A stretch of 64,000 nt of DNA from Mermis nigrescens (Eukaryota > Nematoda > Enoplea > Mermithida > Mermithidae): NCBI GenBank assembly GCA_036768485.1, contig JAVLUZ010000143.1, positions 7,197,531 through 7,261,530 on the forward strand, given 5' to 3'. This document shows positions 22,101-29,605 of the stretch, one piece after another (position 1 is the stretch's first letter; the number at the start of each line of letters is the position of its first letter). Below the pieces are notes generated by a model that made no database searches, was not told where the DNA came from, and worked only from the letters and a program-made list of their open reading frames with translations. The translations under genes were made by a program, and so were the position numbers.

Positions 22101-24339
22101 ATTGGTTCCGAATTTAGGGATTTCACCCCTGAACTTTTGACCTTTGGGAAACAATGGTTGTTTCAGTTTTAATTGTTTTCCTCTCCCATTTCTCAAAATC
22201 AACCCATCCAAACGGGTTCTTTAGCCCGTTCAACTTTTGTGCTAGTTCGTTCCACGGTTGGGCTGGGATCATACATGTAATGGCTCTAAATTTCGGGTGG
22301 AGGTCCCCGGCAAATTTGGGGGGGGTCAAATGACCTATATTTTTTTGGTCAAAAACGGCCAAAAAACACCTCAAAACTGCCAATAATTTCAATTTTTTCC
22401 AAAAATCGGGGAGGGAAAAATGTCCTGGCTTTGGGTGTGAGGTTTTTGGCTTTGGAGGGATGTGGAACAACCATCTTTGGGTGGGAAGATCTTCCATATC
22501 CCTTGTCACATTTATGGCTGGGATAGGCTCACGATCTGGTGTGCCTGATGAAGTAGGGCTAGAAATTCGCCCTTTATCTCCTGCGGGCGTGTTTGTAACG
22601 GGTGATACATATCTTAATAATTATAAACTGGTCATGATGAAACATTTAATTGATAGGAATTGCCGTCTGACCCTTTTGACGATATTATTTTTCTCTGATG
22701 CAGCAACACTCTTGCACCTGTGTCGCACACAGTTTGTTCACGACAAAATAATAGGTACTTTTTTATTTAGGTCGATGTTCCAAAAGCGCCTGGTTTGGGG
22801 CTTGTTCTGCAAGAAGTGAGTGATTCGTTTTTTCAGATATAGTTTATCAAAAGTTTGTTACTCCGAATCTGATTACTTTACTTTCTCTAGCGTGCTAAGT
22901 ACCGTTGAAATGAGAAATTAGAGAACTTAACTCTAAAATGAAGTTAGTGTTAACTGTCTATAAATATCATTAAATTACATGTGTCTAGCCTTGCGATTCT
23001 TCGTCTTGGTCAATTTTTTATCAACGTATACATAGATTATACGCCGAGCTCTAACTTATCGCAAAAAGCGATCTTAATTAGCAACGGCGGTGTAAGCACG
23101 GCCCGTCTGTGTAAAAAGATCAGCTCGCTCGGGGGTCAGTTAGAGTTAAAGTACTCAAAAATTATGTGTCATAGGACTCAAAAATTATAAAGCTAGTGCT
23201 TTAGTGACTTCAGACGTCGATATAGTATTTGCTGATTCGTTATTTGGGCGTCAAGTTATACATTTTTCGGGAAAATTTGCCTTTTCTGCGTAGAGCACAG
23301 AATTCCTTGCAGACATGCCAGCATGGAAATTCTTGGGGTGGGCTGAAATTTTAAAGAGCCCTTTTTGGGCTTAAAAATGGCGGATAAGCGTCAAAAACAT
23401 TTTTCCACCGTTTCTGACAATTGAGAGTATAAAAACAAAAAATTCCGAAAAAATAATTCGAATAAAGCAAAGAAAATTTAGTCAAAAAATGTGTATATGG
23501 CGCGAAGCTCCTAAAATTTGACACTTTTAAGCAAACAAATTGATAAAAACGTTCAAAATAGCACCTTTTCGATGAATTTTTCGAAAACTGAAAATCGCGT
23601 GCGCTGGGGGTAAAGCTTTCTGGGGGTGTGCGAAACCCCTCAAACTCCCGTATCTTTTTATGGCACTTCCGCCGTAGGATACTTATTTTTCATAAGTTAG
23701 TCTCATGCTTGACCAAAAAACGTCACTTTTCACAGCGTATTGTGAGAGAAAAAATTTTTTCGTTTTAGGATCCTGTTTTATCATATGTAGTGCCGAACAT
23801 ATCCAAAAATATGAATAGGATCACCAATTTTCGGACCGGCCTGCTTATAAAAAACTTCACTGCTCTTCCCTCTCTTAACTTATTTACAGAAATTTTCATT
23901 AAATAAGAGATTAAGAACCCAGAAAATTTGATAAAAATCTTTATTAAACATGAGATTGAAAGCCCAGAAAATTTAATTTACTATTGCTTAATTGTTTAAA
24001 ATGATGTATTCGAGTTAGTGAATTATGCATAATTGACATCTTGCTAAATAATCTATGTAAGATAGTGATAATCGGAAATTTTTATAAGAGCTATTCCAAA
24101 CCGACAGTGATATCGCCAATCGTAATAAATTGATGCCTCTCGTATGTACTTTTGAGGTTTAAACTTAAAATACATATGCACATATGCACAATTTCTGAAG
24201 GATACATCTCTGATATTTAAATGGAATTTTTACTACGCAGTGTACATAATTCCTTTTGCCTAAGCTTTAGGTTCATTACGACTGGTACAATAAACGGTAC
24301 GAAAAGACTCATGAGCCGCTTTCATGGGATAAATATCAA
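4078..24339 (+). CDS. PUS1: PUS1, tRNA pseudouridine synthase (TruA family), nine exons, C-terminus not found
   Basis: Pus1 isomerises uridine to pseudouridine in tRNAs and some other RNAs, in nucleus or mitochondria. I read exons 4078-4170, 5424-5506, 8106-8356, 11248-11348, 13450-13556, 14011-14056, 14999-15092, 22704-22815 and 24271-24339. Each intron starts GT and ends AG and the phases agree across every junction. The ~319 residues run in family order: a charged N-terminus, KYAMLTSFCGQGFYGMQ (about 42-58), FQRAARTDKNVSA with the probable catalytic Asp at 101, GFNAKTSCDSRTYTYTLPT, FEGTHSFYNFT, RGQSFMIHQIRKI, VDVPKAPGLGLVL and VHYDWYNKRY. The usual DKG after RT is DKN here. One base is missing inside exon 8, before VDVP. 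Family members usually run on about 80-100 residues after VHY; I could not place that part. A second in-frame ATG lies upstream at 4054. Introns are packed with transposons. Identification is by motif memory, not by search. Confidence 0.9.
4776..5292 (+). mobile_element. L-family element in PUS1 intron 1
   Basis: It starts CATGGGCGTAAGCAGG followed by a GGGGGGG run, and ends near GGGGGGGATGCCACCC and CCCTGGCTGG. Two GGCGCGAAGCGCC-type hairpins lie inside. It resembles the L element at 55215. The TSD is not recognisable. Confidence 0.5.
5424..5506 (+). CDS. PUS1: PUS1 exon 2
   Basis: The acceptor ttcttttag precedes GAA; the donor is CAAAT followed by gtaagc (phase 2). It encodes 27 residues, ending in FCGQGFYGMQ, the first TruA-family strand with the conserved Y/F-x-G-x-G-Y/F-x-GMQ pattern. 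Phase 2 joins cleanly to exon 3. Confidence 0.88.
5927..6936 (+). pseudogene. Non-LTR retrotransposon (CR1/Jockey-like) reverse transcriptase 3' fragment, decayed
   Basis: The reading frames contain the last third of a LINE reverse transcriptase. FVNDF and FFADDLKLF (the catalytic YxDD-type motif, here FADD) are followed by LDKLVSWSEENQLSISLPKC at 5970-6150. Then come YIRPIVEYAPTVWSPY and INRVERVQRKF near 6375-6475, YDERLKTLNLERLELRR near 6500-6560 and ARIWNDLPQYIRSSP near 6725-6770. These are known C-terminal features of CR1/Jockey-type LINEs. The pieces lie in different frames with stops between them, so it is dead. The end near 6920 has a short ATTATTAGTATTAG tail, typical of LINE 3' ends. 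The 5' part, including any endonuclease, is missing. It lies in PUS1 intron 2, same strand. Confidence 0.88.
7138..7636. mobile_element. G-family foldback MITE in PUS1 intron 2
   Basis: Flanked by gttctcga on both sides (7130-7137, 7637-7644). The interior is a degenerate ~30-bp repeat built on TATAGCTA and TTTTTGGGCTCA. It points one way until about 7420 and the opposite way after it, so the element can fold into a long hairpin. Its ends are CATAGTATAGG and CTATTGCATG. Confidence 0.82.
7645..7712. repeat. AT dinucleotide run and right end of an L-like element
   Basis: A short (AT)n run follows the G element. It is succeeded by CCCCTCACCCCG and AATTCTGGCTACGGACCTG, which resembles the right terminus of L-family elements (CCTGGCTACGCC). 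The left part is not identifiable. Confidence 0.35.
8106..8356 (+). CDS. PUS1: PUS1 exon 3, catalytic aspartate
   Basis: The acceptor is attatag; the donor is TTTGGG followed by gtactt, phase 1. It reads NGDIPTIERELLIALTHCG, then KLCFQRAARTDKNVSAVKQ and ends LPDRIRIWG. RTD holds the catalytic Asp of the TruA/Pus1 family; the usual following Gly is Asn here. MITE N1 begins only 25 bp beyond the exon. Confidence 0.92.
8381..8542 (+). mobile_element. N-family MITE just inside PUS1 intron 3
   Basis: Bounded by gttccgta duplications (8373-8380, 8543-8550). The interior has AAATCCC..., AATTCTGGGGGTCT and a C-rich right end, matching copies at 12813 and 28657. It starts 25 bp after the end of exon 3. 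Confidence 0.8.
8551..10099. other. PUS1 intron 3: no gene recognised
   Basis: Contains two short open frames (9050-9238 + and 9451-9747 -) without recognisable motifs, and a segment at 9750-9890 with repeated GGCTCAAGTCG/ATGAGCC phrases that may be an old transposon. I find no PUS1 exon here. Confidence 0.35.
10105..10900 (+). repeat. Two direct copies of an F-family repeat
   Basis: The segment 10108-10440 is repeated at about 10512-10860. Both start TATCCA(A/G)GATTCGGC and share CTATCCATTAAGAC, AGCGCCGAAAATTTGAAGAT and a closing G-rich/C-rich stretch. The copies are diverged. The arrangement suggests a tandem duplication or paired insertion in PUS1 intron 3. Confidence 0.6.
11248..11348 (+). 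CDS. PUS1: PUS1 exon 4
   Basis: The acceptor is tctatttag; the donor is AAAAAT followed by gtaagg. The split glycine codon from exon 3 (G plus GA) is completed and followed by FIRSTQGFNAKTSCDSRTYT, a strongly conserved TruA-family segment lining the active site. It ends in phase 0. Confidence 0.92.
12359..12804 (+). mobile_element. D-family MITE with 8-bp TSD
   Basis: Flanked by ctgcggga on both sides (12351-12358, 12805-12812). It begins CACACATTCTTATAGG and ends CTTGGGAAACTATG. It is nearly collinear with 960-1409 and lies in PUS1 intron 4. Confidence 0.88.
12813..12960 (+). mobile_element. N-family MITE fragment
   Basis: Directly follows the D element's right duplication. It shares AACTGGCGAAAATCCC, AATTCAATTCTGGGGGTCT and a C-rich right end with the bounded N copy at 8381-8542. 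The left end is not clear. Confidence 0.6.
13450..13556 (+). CDS. PUS1: PUS1 exon 5
   Basis: The acceptor is cctattcag; the donor is GGGAG followed by gttagt, phase 2. It encodes LFDESYRISQDQLDKTNKIL followed by SIFEGTHSFYNFTFG. F-x-GTH-x-F-x-NFT is diagnostic for eukaryotic Pus1. Confidence 0.92.
14011..14056 (+). CDS. PUS1: PUS1 exon 6 (46 nt)
   Basis: A small exon: acceptor attatttcag, donor TGTTCG followed by gtgagt. It completes an Arg codon and reads KPDDRSCMRYIILCS, matching the family pattern in which a D-x-S-C/A-x-RYI segment follows NFT. Phases agree on both sides. Confidence 0.88.
14190..14353 (+). mobile_element. B-family MITE, 5'-truncated
   Basis: Matches the right three quarters of bounded B copies: AAAAATGGCCTTAAAAATGG, ATTTTTCAACGTTTCTCA, CACTATCCATT, TTGAATTCTGGGG, then CCCCCGCGCCCAGATATGG. 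The left terminus is missing. It lies in PUS1 intron 6. Confidence 0.75.
14375..14785. mobile_element. G-family foldback MITE, second copy
   Basis: Has the same TATAGCTA / TTTTTGGGCTC repeats as 7138-7636, again switching orientation in the middle (about 14560), and ends ACCTTGCGCACCTATG. It is in the opposite orientation to the first copy and truncated at its left end, so no TSD is visible. It lies in PUS1 intron 6, about 215 bp before exon 7. Confidence 0.7.
14999..15092 (+). CDS. PUS1: PUS1 exon 7
   Basis: The acceptor is ttctttcag; the donor is ATTATTG followed by gttagt, phase 1. It ends in VTIRGQSFMIHQIRKII, the conserved RGQSFMxHQIRKM core of Pus1. The next intron is about 7.6 kb long because of transposon insertions. 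Confidence 0.92.
15453..16209 (+). mobile_element. A-family hAT-like MITE, full length (757 bp), with TSD
   Basis: Flanked by cgacgact (15445-15452, 16210-16217). It begins CACGGTTTTTTTTGTAC and ends GTACAAAAAAACACTG, an imperfect inverted pair. The subterminal zones carry repeated TTTGTACA blocks. The interior has four GGCGCTTCGCGCC hairpins. No coding capacity. Confidence 0.9.
16809..16975 (+). mobile_element. B-family MITE with near-perfect TSD
   Basis: It begins CATAGGTGGGCACACC and ends CTCACGTGTG, flanked by gtgagggg and gtgggggg (7 of 8). The interior AAAAATGGTCTTAAAAGTGG matches other B copies. It is shortened internally. Confidence 0.78.
17441..18150. mobile_element. H-family elements, one full plus one partial
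   Basis: 17441-17881 runs from CAGACATGCGCAG to its inverted counterpart GAGTATGTCTG. It contains CGTTTCAGACAATGCTC and GGCGCGAAGCG motifs. 17882-18150 repeats the interior (TTTCTGACGATGCT, GGCGCGAAGCGC). Related copies are at 23310 and 41362. No TSD was recognised here. Confidence 0.6.
18578..20250 (+). mobile_element. D-family element, long form, inside the 18260 hAT
   Basis: Flanked by atcggaaa (18570-18577, 20251-20258). It begins CACATTTCCATCGGGG and ends CTTGGGAAACTATG. An uninterrupted version of the target is visible near 29930, where GGATCGGAAAGTACAGTG is continuous. It holds C-like sequence near 18790-19070 and an A copy at 19697-20082. Confidence 0.9.
19697..20082 (+). mobile_element. 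A-family MITE, internally deleted, third nesting level
   Basis: The ends CACGATTTTTGTATTCGG and TTGCACAAAGAAACATTG match A-family termini. The flanks tttagggc and tttaggac agree at 7 of 8. It is half the length of full copies because the middle is missing. Confidence 0.82.
20809..21904. other. PUS1 intron 7: no gene recognised
   Basis: AT-rich sequence with short TATGTATG/TACATATG runs near 21070-21120. Open frames here lack recognisable motifs. Confidence 0.4.
21905..22156 (+). mobile_element. D-family fragment (right half)
   Basis: Shares AAATGATCCGAAAA, TTTTCACATTAAA and the terminal TTTGACCTTTGGGAAACAATG with complete D copies. The left half is absent. Confidence 0.65.
22270..22516 (+). 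mobile_element. C-family MITE with 8-bp TSD
   Basis: Flanked by gctgggat on both sides (22262-22269, 22517-22524). It begins CATACATGTAATGGCTC and ends TTGTCACATTTATG. It sits about 190 bp upstream of PUS1 exon 8 and is the intact reference for the interrupted C copy at 38466. Confidence 0.88.
22704..22815 (+). CDS. PUS1: PUS1 exon 8, with one base missing
   Basis: The acceptor is tctgatgcag; the donor is CAAGAA followed by gtgagt. From the acceptor the frame reads TLLHLCRTQFVHDKIIGTFL then FR. After TTTAG the frame must shift by one base to read VDVPKAPGLGLVLQE, the conserved PxAPGLGL segment. The stretch from IRKI to VDVP is then 23 residues, the same as I recall for the human protein. The exon is 112 nt, one short of the expected length. 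The alternative, a GT..AG intron of 16 nt (gtacttttttatttag), is too short to splice. Confidence 0.8.
23310..23662 (+). mobile_element. H-family element in PUS1 intron 8
   Basis: It begins CAGACATGCCAGCATGG and carries CACCGTTTCTGACAA, GGCGCGAAGC and a C-rich right end near TTTTTATG. It is collinear with 41362-41731. No matching flanks are seen. Confidence 0.6.
24271..24339 (+). CDS. PUS1: PUS1 exon 9
   Basis: The acceptor is taagctttag; the donor is TATCAA followed by gtaagt, phase 0 at both ends. It encodes VHYDWYNKRYEKTHEPLSWD then KYQ, matching the VHxxxYNxRY...LxW segment after APGLGLVL. No convincing terminal exon was found. The stretch from 24790 (MEKWHVNSLTR after an AG) is a weak candidate. 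Confidence 0.88.
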
Positions 24340-24418
24340 GTAAGTATGATGACCGATTGACTACAATTGAAATGGTTATTGCTTACAATAAATTACAGAT
24401 TCTGGTACGGGTAATCAG

Positions 24419-24677
24419 CACACCTGGGCGTGGGGGGTTGGGGGTATGCACCCCTCGAGAAACCCAAATACCCCCTAGAAACAAAAATAACCCCCACAGA
24501 ATTCAATTTTTGAAAATTTTCTTTGTATTTCCGCAATTTTTTGATTCCAATGGATAGTGCTCGATGTGAAACGTTGAAAATAGTGTTTTTTCGCCATACC
24601 ACCATTTTTAAGGCCATTTTTTTTGATCTTTGAAAAATCTTGCACACCCCCCAGAATTTCGGTGCCGCCCACCTATG
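24419..24677 (-). mobile_element. B-family MITE, reverse orientation
   Basis: The ends CACACCTGGGCGTGGGG and GGTGCCGCCCACCTATG are those of B in reverse. The flanks gtaatcag and ataatgag agree at 6 of 8. It begins 80 bp after PUS1 exon 9. Confidence 0.8.
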
Positions 24678-25791
24678 ATAATGAGGTAATTTTGGATGAA
24701 ACAAACGTTGATTTATTTTCTTGTTCAATGATTGATAAAACTAAAATCATTTTTTAGCCCTTTTGCTATTCATTTGCCTTTCATTCAGAGATGGAGAAAT
24801 GGCATGTAAACAGTTTGACAAGGATCCTCACCAAAAATAACGTGATTAGGTTTTTAAAATATAAGTATATGTTCTCCTTGCAGGGTGGCCACTCACCCGG
24901 GAAACCCGGGAAAAGCGCGGGAATTTTTTTAACACCCGGGAAAAACCCGGGATTTTCGTCAAGAAATTTAGTTTGAACTCAGTTTTTGGAGGTCAAAAAT
25001 ATTGAATTAATAGAACAATGTTACATTTTTTATCGCTTTTGGTATCATTACTAGTTTACATGTTTTTATATTTTATCATCTAGCATTTATTTCCATTTTT
25101 CTTCTCGCCCATTGTCACATCGTTGATTGCTATTTGTGTATTCTCTTTGTTTGATATAGCTAGTAGCTATTTGTACTGTTGTTCGCTAAGACGTTTTTGC
25201 AACAGTGTTTTTTTTGTACACGGCAAAGATTTTTCCTGATGTACAAAGACTTTTCGGGACCGTCTTTGTACATGTACAAAGATTTTTGGGAAGACAAAAA
25301 TTGCAAAAAAGGTCTGAAAGTCGCAAAAATTTTCGGCGCTTAGCGCCGAAATGAATAATTGTGTGTTCTATATATCTTTAAAATGGCAGAGATTGCATTT
25401 CAAAGGGAAAAATGTCGAATTTTTCAGCGCTTCGCGCCGTTTTAAGATGATTCTTAGTGATTTTTGCCCTCAGAGACTCAGAAGTTAGCTAAAATACCCT
25501 ATCAAAAGTCGAACAGCTCTGTTTTTAGGTAGATTTTTGGGAAGACAAAAACTGTAAGAAGATGTAAAATTCCCAAAAATTTTCGGCGCTTTGCGCCGAT
25601 ATGAGTAATTGTTTGTCCTGTGCAGGGGCGGATTTAAGTGGGGGCGGTGGGGGTGCGGCCGCCTCCTCCCATTGGCGAAAAATATTTGGTGAGATAAAGA
25701 ACGGATAAGCAATTTGCAATGATTTTTGGCCGTCAGTGACCATAACTTCTCAAAATTTTCCGGCGATTATACTTTCTTGGCGACATGGAAG

Positions 25792-26245
25792 CATGTTTTT
25801 TTTGTATTCGGCAAAAGATTTTTCCCGATGTACAAAGACTTTTCGGGACCGTCTTTGTAGATGTTTACAGATTTTCGGGAAGACAAAAACCGCAAAAAAA
25901 GGTCTGAAATTCGCATAATATTCGGGCGCGTCGCGCCGTAATGAGGAATTGTGTGTCCTATATATCTTTATAATAGCAGAAATCGCATTTCGAAAGGAAA
26001 AATGTCGAATTTTTGGCGCTTCGCGCCGTTTCAAGACGTTTCTTAATGATTTTTGCCCTCATAAAACCAGGAATTAGCCAAAATACACTACCAAAGGTCG
26101 AACAAATCTTCTTTTACCACACTAAAGTCGCTACCGTACTATATCATACATAGTATCCAAAAATTTGTGTGTACAAAATGTACAGAGACTTTTAGGGAAC
26201 ATCTTTGTATTTGTACAAACGGACCTTGTACAAAAAAAAACACTG
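25792..26245 (+). mobile_element. A-family MITE inside the E element
   Basis: It begins CATGTTTTTTTTGTATTCGG and ends TTGTACAAAAAAAAACACTG. The neighbouring sequences catggaag and cctggaag agree at 7 of 8, allowing a one-base uncertainty at the right end. Confidence 0.75.
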
Positions 26246-26595
26246 GCCTGGAAGCCATTTTCTGTTCATTTAGGTTTCAAAACAATTTTAACATCTATTT
26301 TTGCATAGTTTCCTTCTATTTTCAATTAAAAATTTCGATGTTTCGCATCAAATGCTATAAATACAGGAAATCAAGCAGTTAACCATGCTTCTAGACGTCT
26401 ATCAGCCTTGATTTCACCAATTTTTCGGCGCTTCGCGCCAGATTTTTGTTAAAGTCAAAGAAATTTAATGATTTTTTCGCACAAAATTGTCCAACATTTA
26501 GAAACTTTTTGAAAAAATATTGCGTCAGGTGATTTTATGTAAAAGTATACAATGTAAAACACCGAAAAAACGCCATTTTGCGCATTATGTAAGAG

Positions 26596-27351
26596 CAGTG
26601 TTTTTTTTGTACAAGGTCCGTTTGTACATGTACAAAGATGGTCCCCAAAAGTCTTTGTACATTTTGTACATGCAAATTTTTGTGTACTATAACATAGTAC
26701 AGTAGCGATTTCAGAGCGGTAAGACAGGGTTTTCGATCTTTGGTAGTGTATTTTAGCTAATTTCTGGGTTTCTGACGCCAAAAATTACTAAAAATTATCT
26801 GAAAACGGCGCGAAGCGCCGAAAAATGTTGACATTTTTCCATTCTAAATGCAAATTCTGCCATTTTAAAGATATATAGGACAAATAATTTATCAGTTCGG
26901 CGCGAAGCGCCGAAAATTTCGGGAATTTCACACCTTTTTACACTTTTTGTCTTCCTAAAAATCTTTGTACATTTTGTACACACAAATTTTGGGTACTATA
27001 ATATGGTACAGCAGCGATTTTAGTGTGGTAAAAACAGAGTTCTTCGACTCTTCGTAGTGTTTTAGCTAATTTCTGGGTCTCTAAGGGCAAAAATCACTAA
27101 GAATCGTCTTAAAATGGCGCGAAGCGCCGAAAAATTTGACATTTTTACTTTTGAAATGCAATTTCTGCCATTATAAAGATATATAGAACACACAATTACT
27201 CATTTTGGCGCGAAGCGCCGAAATTTTCTCGAATTTCAGACCTTTTTTGCAATTTTTGTCTTCCCAAAATCTTTGTACATGTACAAAGACGGTCCCGAAA
27301 AGTCTTTGTACATCGGTAAAAATCTTTGCCGAGTACAAAAAAAAAACCGTG
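26596..27351 (-). mobile_element. A-family MITE, full length, reverse orientation, with TSD
   Basis: It starts CAGTGTTTTTTTTGTACAAG and ends GAGTACAAAAAAAAAACCGTG, flanked by tgtaagag on both sides (26588-26595, 27352-27359). It has four GGCGCGAAGCGCC hairpins and is nearly collinear with 15453-16209. Confidence 0.9.
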
Positions 27352-27860
27352 TGTAAGAGCAAATTTTCCGACCTATTTTTGACTCTTTCTGGAAACGTTG
27401 GGATACCGCCCCTTAAGAAAATTCTAGATCCGCTACTGATCCTATATATCTTTTAAATGGCAGAGTTGCATTTAGAATGGAAAAATGCCAATGAGTCCAA
27501 CTTTTAGTCAATTTTTGGCGTGAGAAACCCAGAAATTAGCTGAAATACACTACCAAAGATCGAAAACCCTGTTTTGACACACTAAAATGGCTACTGTACT
27601 ATATTATAAGCTGTGAGAACTGCTATCGACAACTCGTTAGCATCATTGAAAAAGAAATTATGATTGTTCCAAAACGTTTCGTGTAGTATTTGCATTTGTT
27701 TGATTACAGTTTCTTTTGCCTTATCCTTTTTCATGCTCTTATCATGATCTTCGTATATAGTGTGCGTTTGAAGCGTGATTTAAAACCGGAAATTGTCCAT
27801 AAATCACCCGGGAAATCCGGGAAAAACCAGGGAATTTTATTTTGGGAAACCAGTGGCCAC

Positions 27861-28086
27861 GATACGTGGGCAGCAAGAAAATTCTGGGGGTGCAAGATTT
27901 TTTATAGGTCAAAAAATGGCCTTAAAAATGGTGGTATGGCAACAAAAACACCATTTTTCGACGTTTCTCATCAAGCACTATCCATTGGCATCAAAAAATT
28001 GCGAAAAAAACGAAAAAAATATCAAAAATCTGAATTCTGGGGGTATTTTGGTTTCTGGGGGGTGCATACCCCCACGCCCAGGTGTG
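27861..28086 (+). mobile_element. B-family MITE inserted in the right terminus of J
   Basis: It begins GATACGTGGGCAGC and ends GCCCAGGTGTG. The flanks gtggccac and gtggcctt agree at 6 of 8. Removing it restores a terminus matching the left end of J. Confidence 0.8.
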
Positions 28087-28098
28087 GTGGCCTTCCTG

Positions 28099-28648
28099 TC
28101 CTCGATTTTCAAATGCTTGTCTTAGTCGGCGTTCACTGTCGAATTTTAGTCTTTGAGCTAATTTCTTGCGGATTACATACATAAATAAAAAAGCACGACA
28201 ATTAAGCTCGTTCCCGAGTTTCAGAACTTAATCGAGTTTTGATCCATATCTAGGGATCGAGTGAGTCATAACGTGCGAAATCAAATAATTGCTGTCAACC
28301 TTGATGGTCGCAAACTGAATTATGATTCGTTTTTATTCATTATTCATATAGCGTTTGTTTCCGGTTGATAAATTTACATTATGATAACATAGAGAATTTG
28401 TCCGAGTCATTTTACGCGATTCAAAATTATGATAAGGAATTCTAAATTAATTGAGTCGCAAGAAGTCTTATTTCGAGAGCATTGCAGCAAGTGTGTTTAA
28501 TACCACCTGCTTATTACGTATAGCCACTAAAATAGTTTCATTTTTTATTAAATTATCAATAATTGCATAGAACTTGGTTAATGGTTATTGAGTTCAAACT
28601 ATTTGTGCATGCATAATGGCTTGCGAAGCAGCACGAGCACGTATGGAC
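28099..28648. other. No gene seen
   Basis: AT-rich unique-looking sequence. I searched it for a terminal PUS1 exon and found none I would defend. Confidence 0.4.
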
Positions 28649-28656
28649 GTGGTGAT

Positions 28657-28808
28657 CATACATGGGCAGCAGTCAAATTCTGGGGAGTCCGATGAGGCAA
28701 AATTACCAGAAATAGCACCAAAAATTCAATTCTGATGGTCTATCGATTGGGGAGGGGGTTCGCCGGATTCTGAGGGTACCCTACCCAGACCCCTTACGCC
28801 CATGAGTG
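28657..28808 (+). mobile_element. N-family MITE with near-perfect TSD
   Basis: It begins CATACATGGGCAGCAG and ends TACGCCCATGAGTG. The flanks gtggtgat and gtggtcat agree at 7 of 8. Confidence 0.8.
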
Positions 28809-28819
28809 GTGGTCATGGT

Positions 28820-29569
28820 CAGTGATCGGACCGAGGGCACTTTTTGACCCTCGGCCGAGGCCGAGCGCCTTGATCCTTGCTTCGGCCGAGGCCGAGGCCG
28901 AGGCCGAGGCCGAGGGTAATGCCGAGGGTCAAGCTTATATACCTATACCCATAAATATTGCTCTTAGAATATTTTGTATGCACAAGAGCTAGAGAATAAT
29001 CGTAATATTGATACACTTTATCGAATGTCATTTTCAATAATAGTAGATTAAATGTGTGAAGGATTTATTGAATAAAGTCAGCAGAATGAAAGCATACTTA
29101 ATTTAACAAGTTGCCGTTGAAGACTTGGAAAAATATAATAAAAAATATGGCTGAACAAGCACTTGAAAACTTTTATTACTATACATAAATAAGAAAACAG
29201 TGTCAAAGAAATAGACGAACAAACGAAATAAGCTAAGTAAAGACAGAACTGTAGCCATTGTTGTACTCGCTTTTGCAGTAATGCATGTTTAAACACGCTT
29301 TTTCAGTCATCCAATTCTGGTGTGGTAGGTAATATGACAGAGACTGCACTGTACTTTCCGATTATAGTTTTCCAAGGTCCAGAGTTGAGTGAAAGGGTGA
29401 AATCCCAAAATATGGGACCAGTAAATTGAGTAGTGTCTTCGTGTAGGCGAGCGAACAAATTTTCGTAGATATTTTATATAAATATATTTTTAAACATACA
29501 CATTTTTACATACTGCCAGTGTGTGACCTGCAACCGGCATGCAGTCCTAAACAGCACACATTCCCATAG
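28820..29569 (-). mobile_element. Reverse copy of the right part of the 18260 hAT, including part of its D insertion
   Basis: It starts CAGTGATCGGACCGAGGG and follows the reverse complement of about 20090-20800, including the D right junction at the same site (near 29358). It breaks off at GTCCTAAACAG. Low-complexity GAGGCC repeats at 28855-28925 give a spurious open frame. Confidence 0.8.
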
Positions 29570-29605
29570 GGGGCGTGAGGGGGGTATTACCCCCACCTCT
29601 AGGCA
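29570..29605 (+). mobile_element. Fragment of D-family left end
   Basis: CACACATTCCCATAGGGG and the following T/A-CCCCCACCTC match the first ~35 bp of D elements. It is cut by the next hAT end. Confidence 0.6.

Larger units (their letters stand above)
25623..27438 (+). mobile_element. E-family element inserted in an A element
   Basis: It starts CAGGGGCGGATTTAAG and ends TTCTAGATCCGCTACTG. The flanks gtcctgtg and atcctata correspond to the continuous A-family sequence GTCCTATATATC. It contains two further A elements and a segment (26250-26395) shared in reverse with the E copy at 62089. Confidence 0.75.
25203..27612 (+). mobile_element. A-family element split by an E element
   Basis: The left half (25203-25622) begins CAGTGTTTTTTTTGTAC. 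The right part resumes at 27439 in the same family sequence (ATATATCTTTTAAATGGCAG, then CACTACCAAAGATCGAAAAC) and stops near 27612, without the normal right terminus. The break corresponds to the E insertion. Confidence 0.72.
24881..28098. mobile_element. J element (CCCGGG-rich ends), container of a multi-level nest
   Basis: The left end CAGGGTGGCCACTCACCCGG is inversely related to the right end, CCAGTGGCC then TTCCTG, which is itself split by a B element. Subterminal CCCGGGAAA repeats lie at 24891-24952 and 27808-27830. Flanking octamers do not match well. It holds an A element, which holds an E element, which holds two more A elements. Confidence 0.62.

Noticed and set aside
22750..22790. 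A 16-nt GT..AG intron (gtacttttttatttag) that would explain the frame change in PUS1 exon 8
   Set aside because: Too short for spliceosomal splicing, and it would leave G+GTC out of frame with VDVP as well.
24789..24850. Final PUS1 exon (MEKWHVNSLTR)
   Set aside because: Acceptor and phase fit, but the sequence does not resemble the family C-terminus closely enough; left as a candidate only.
27690..28184. 164-codon open frame
   Set aside because: It crosses the end of J and a whole B-family MITE and has no known motif.
28819..29037. Open frame on - with Leu-Gly repeats
   Set aside because: It is a translation of the GAGGCC palindromes at a hAT end.
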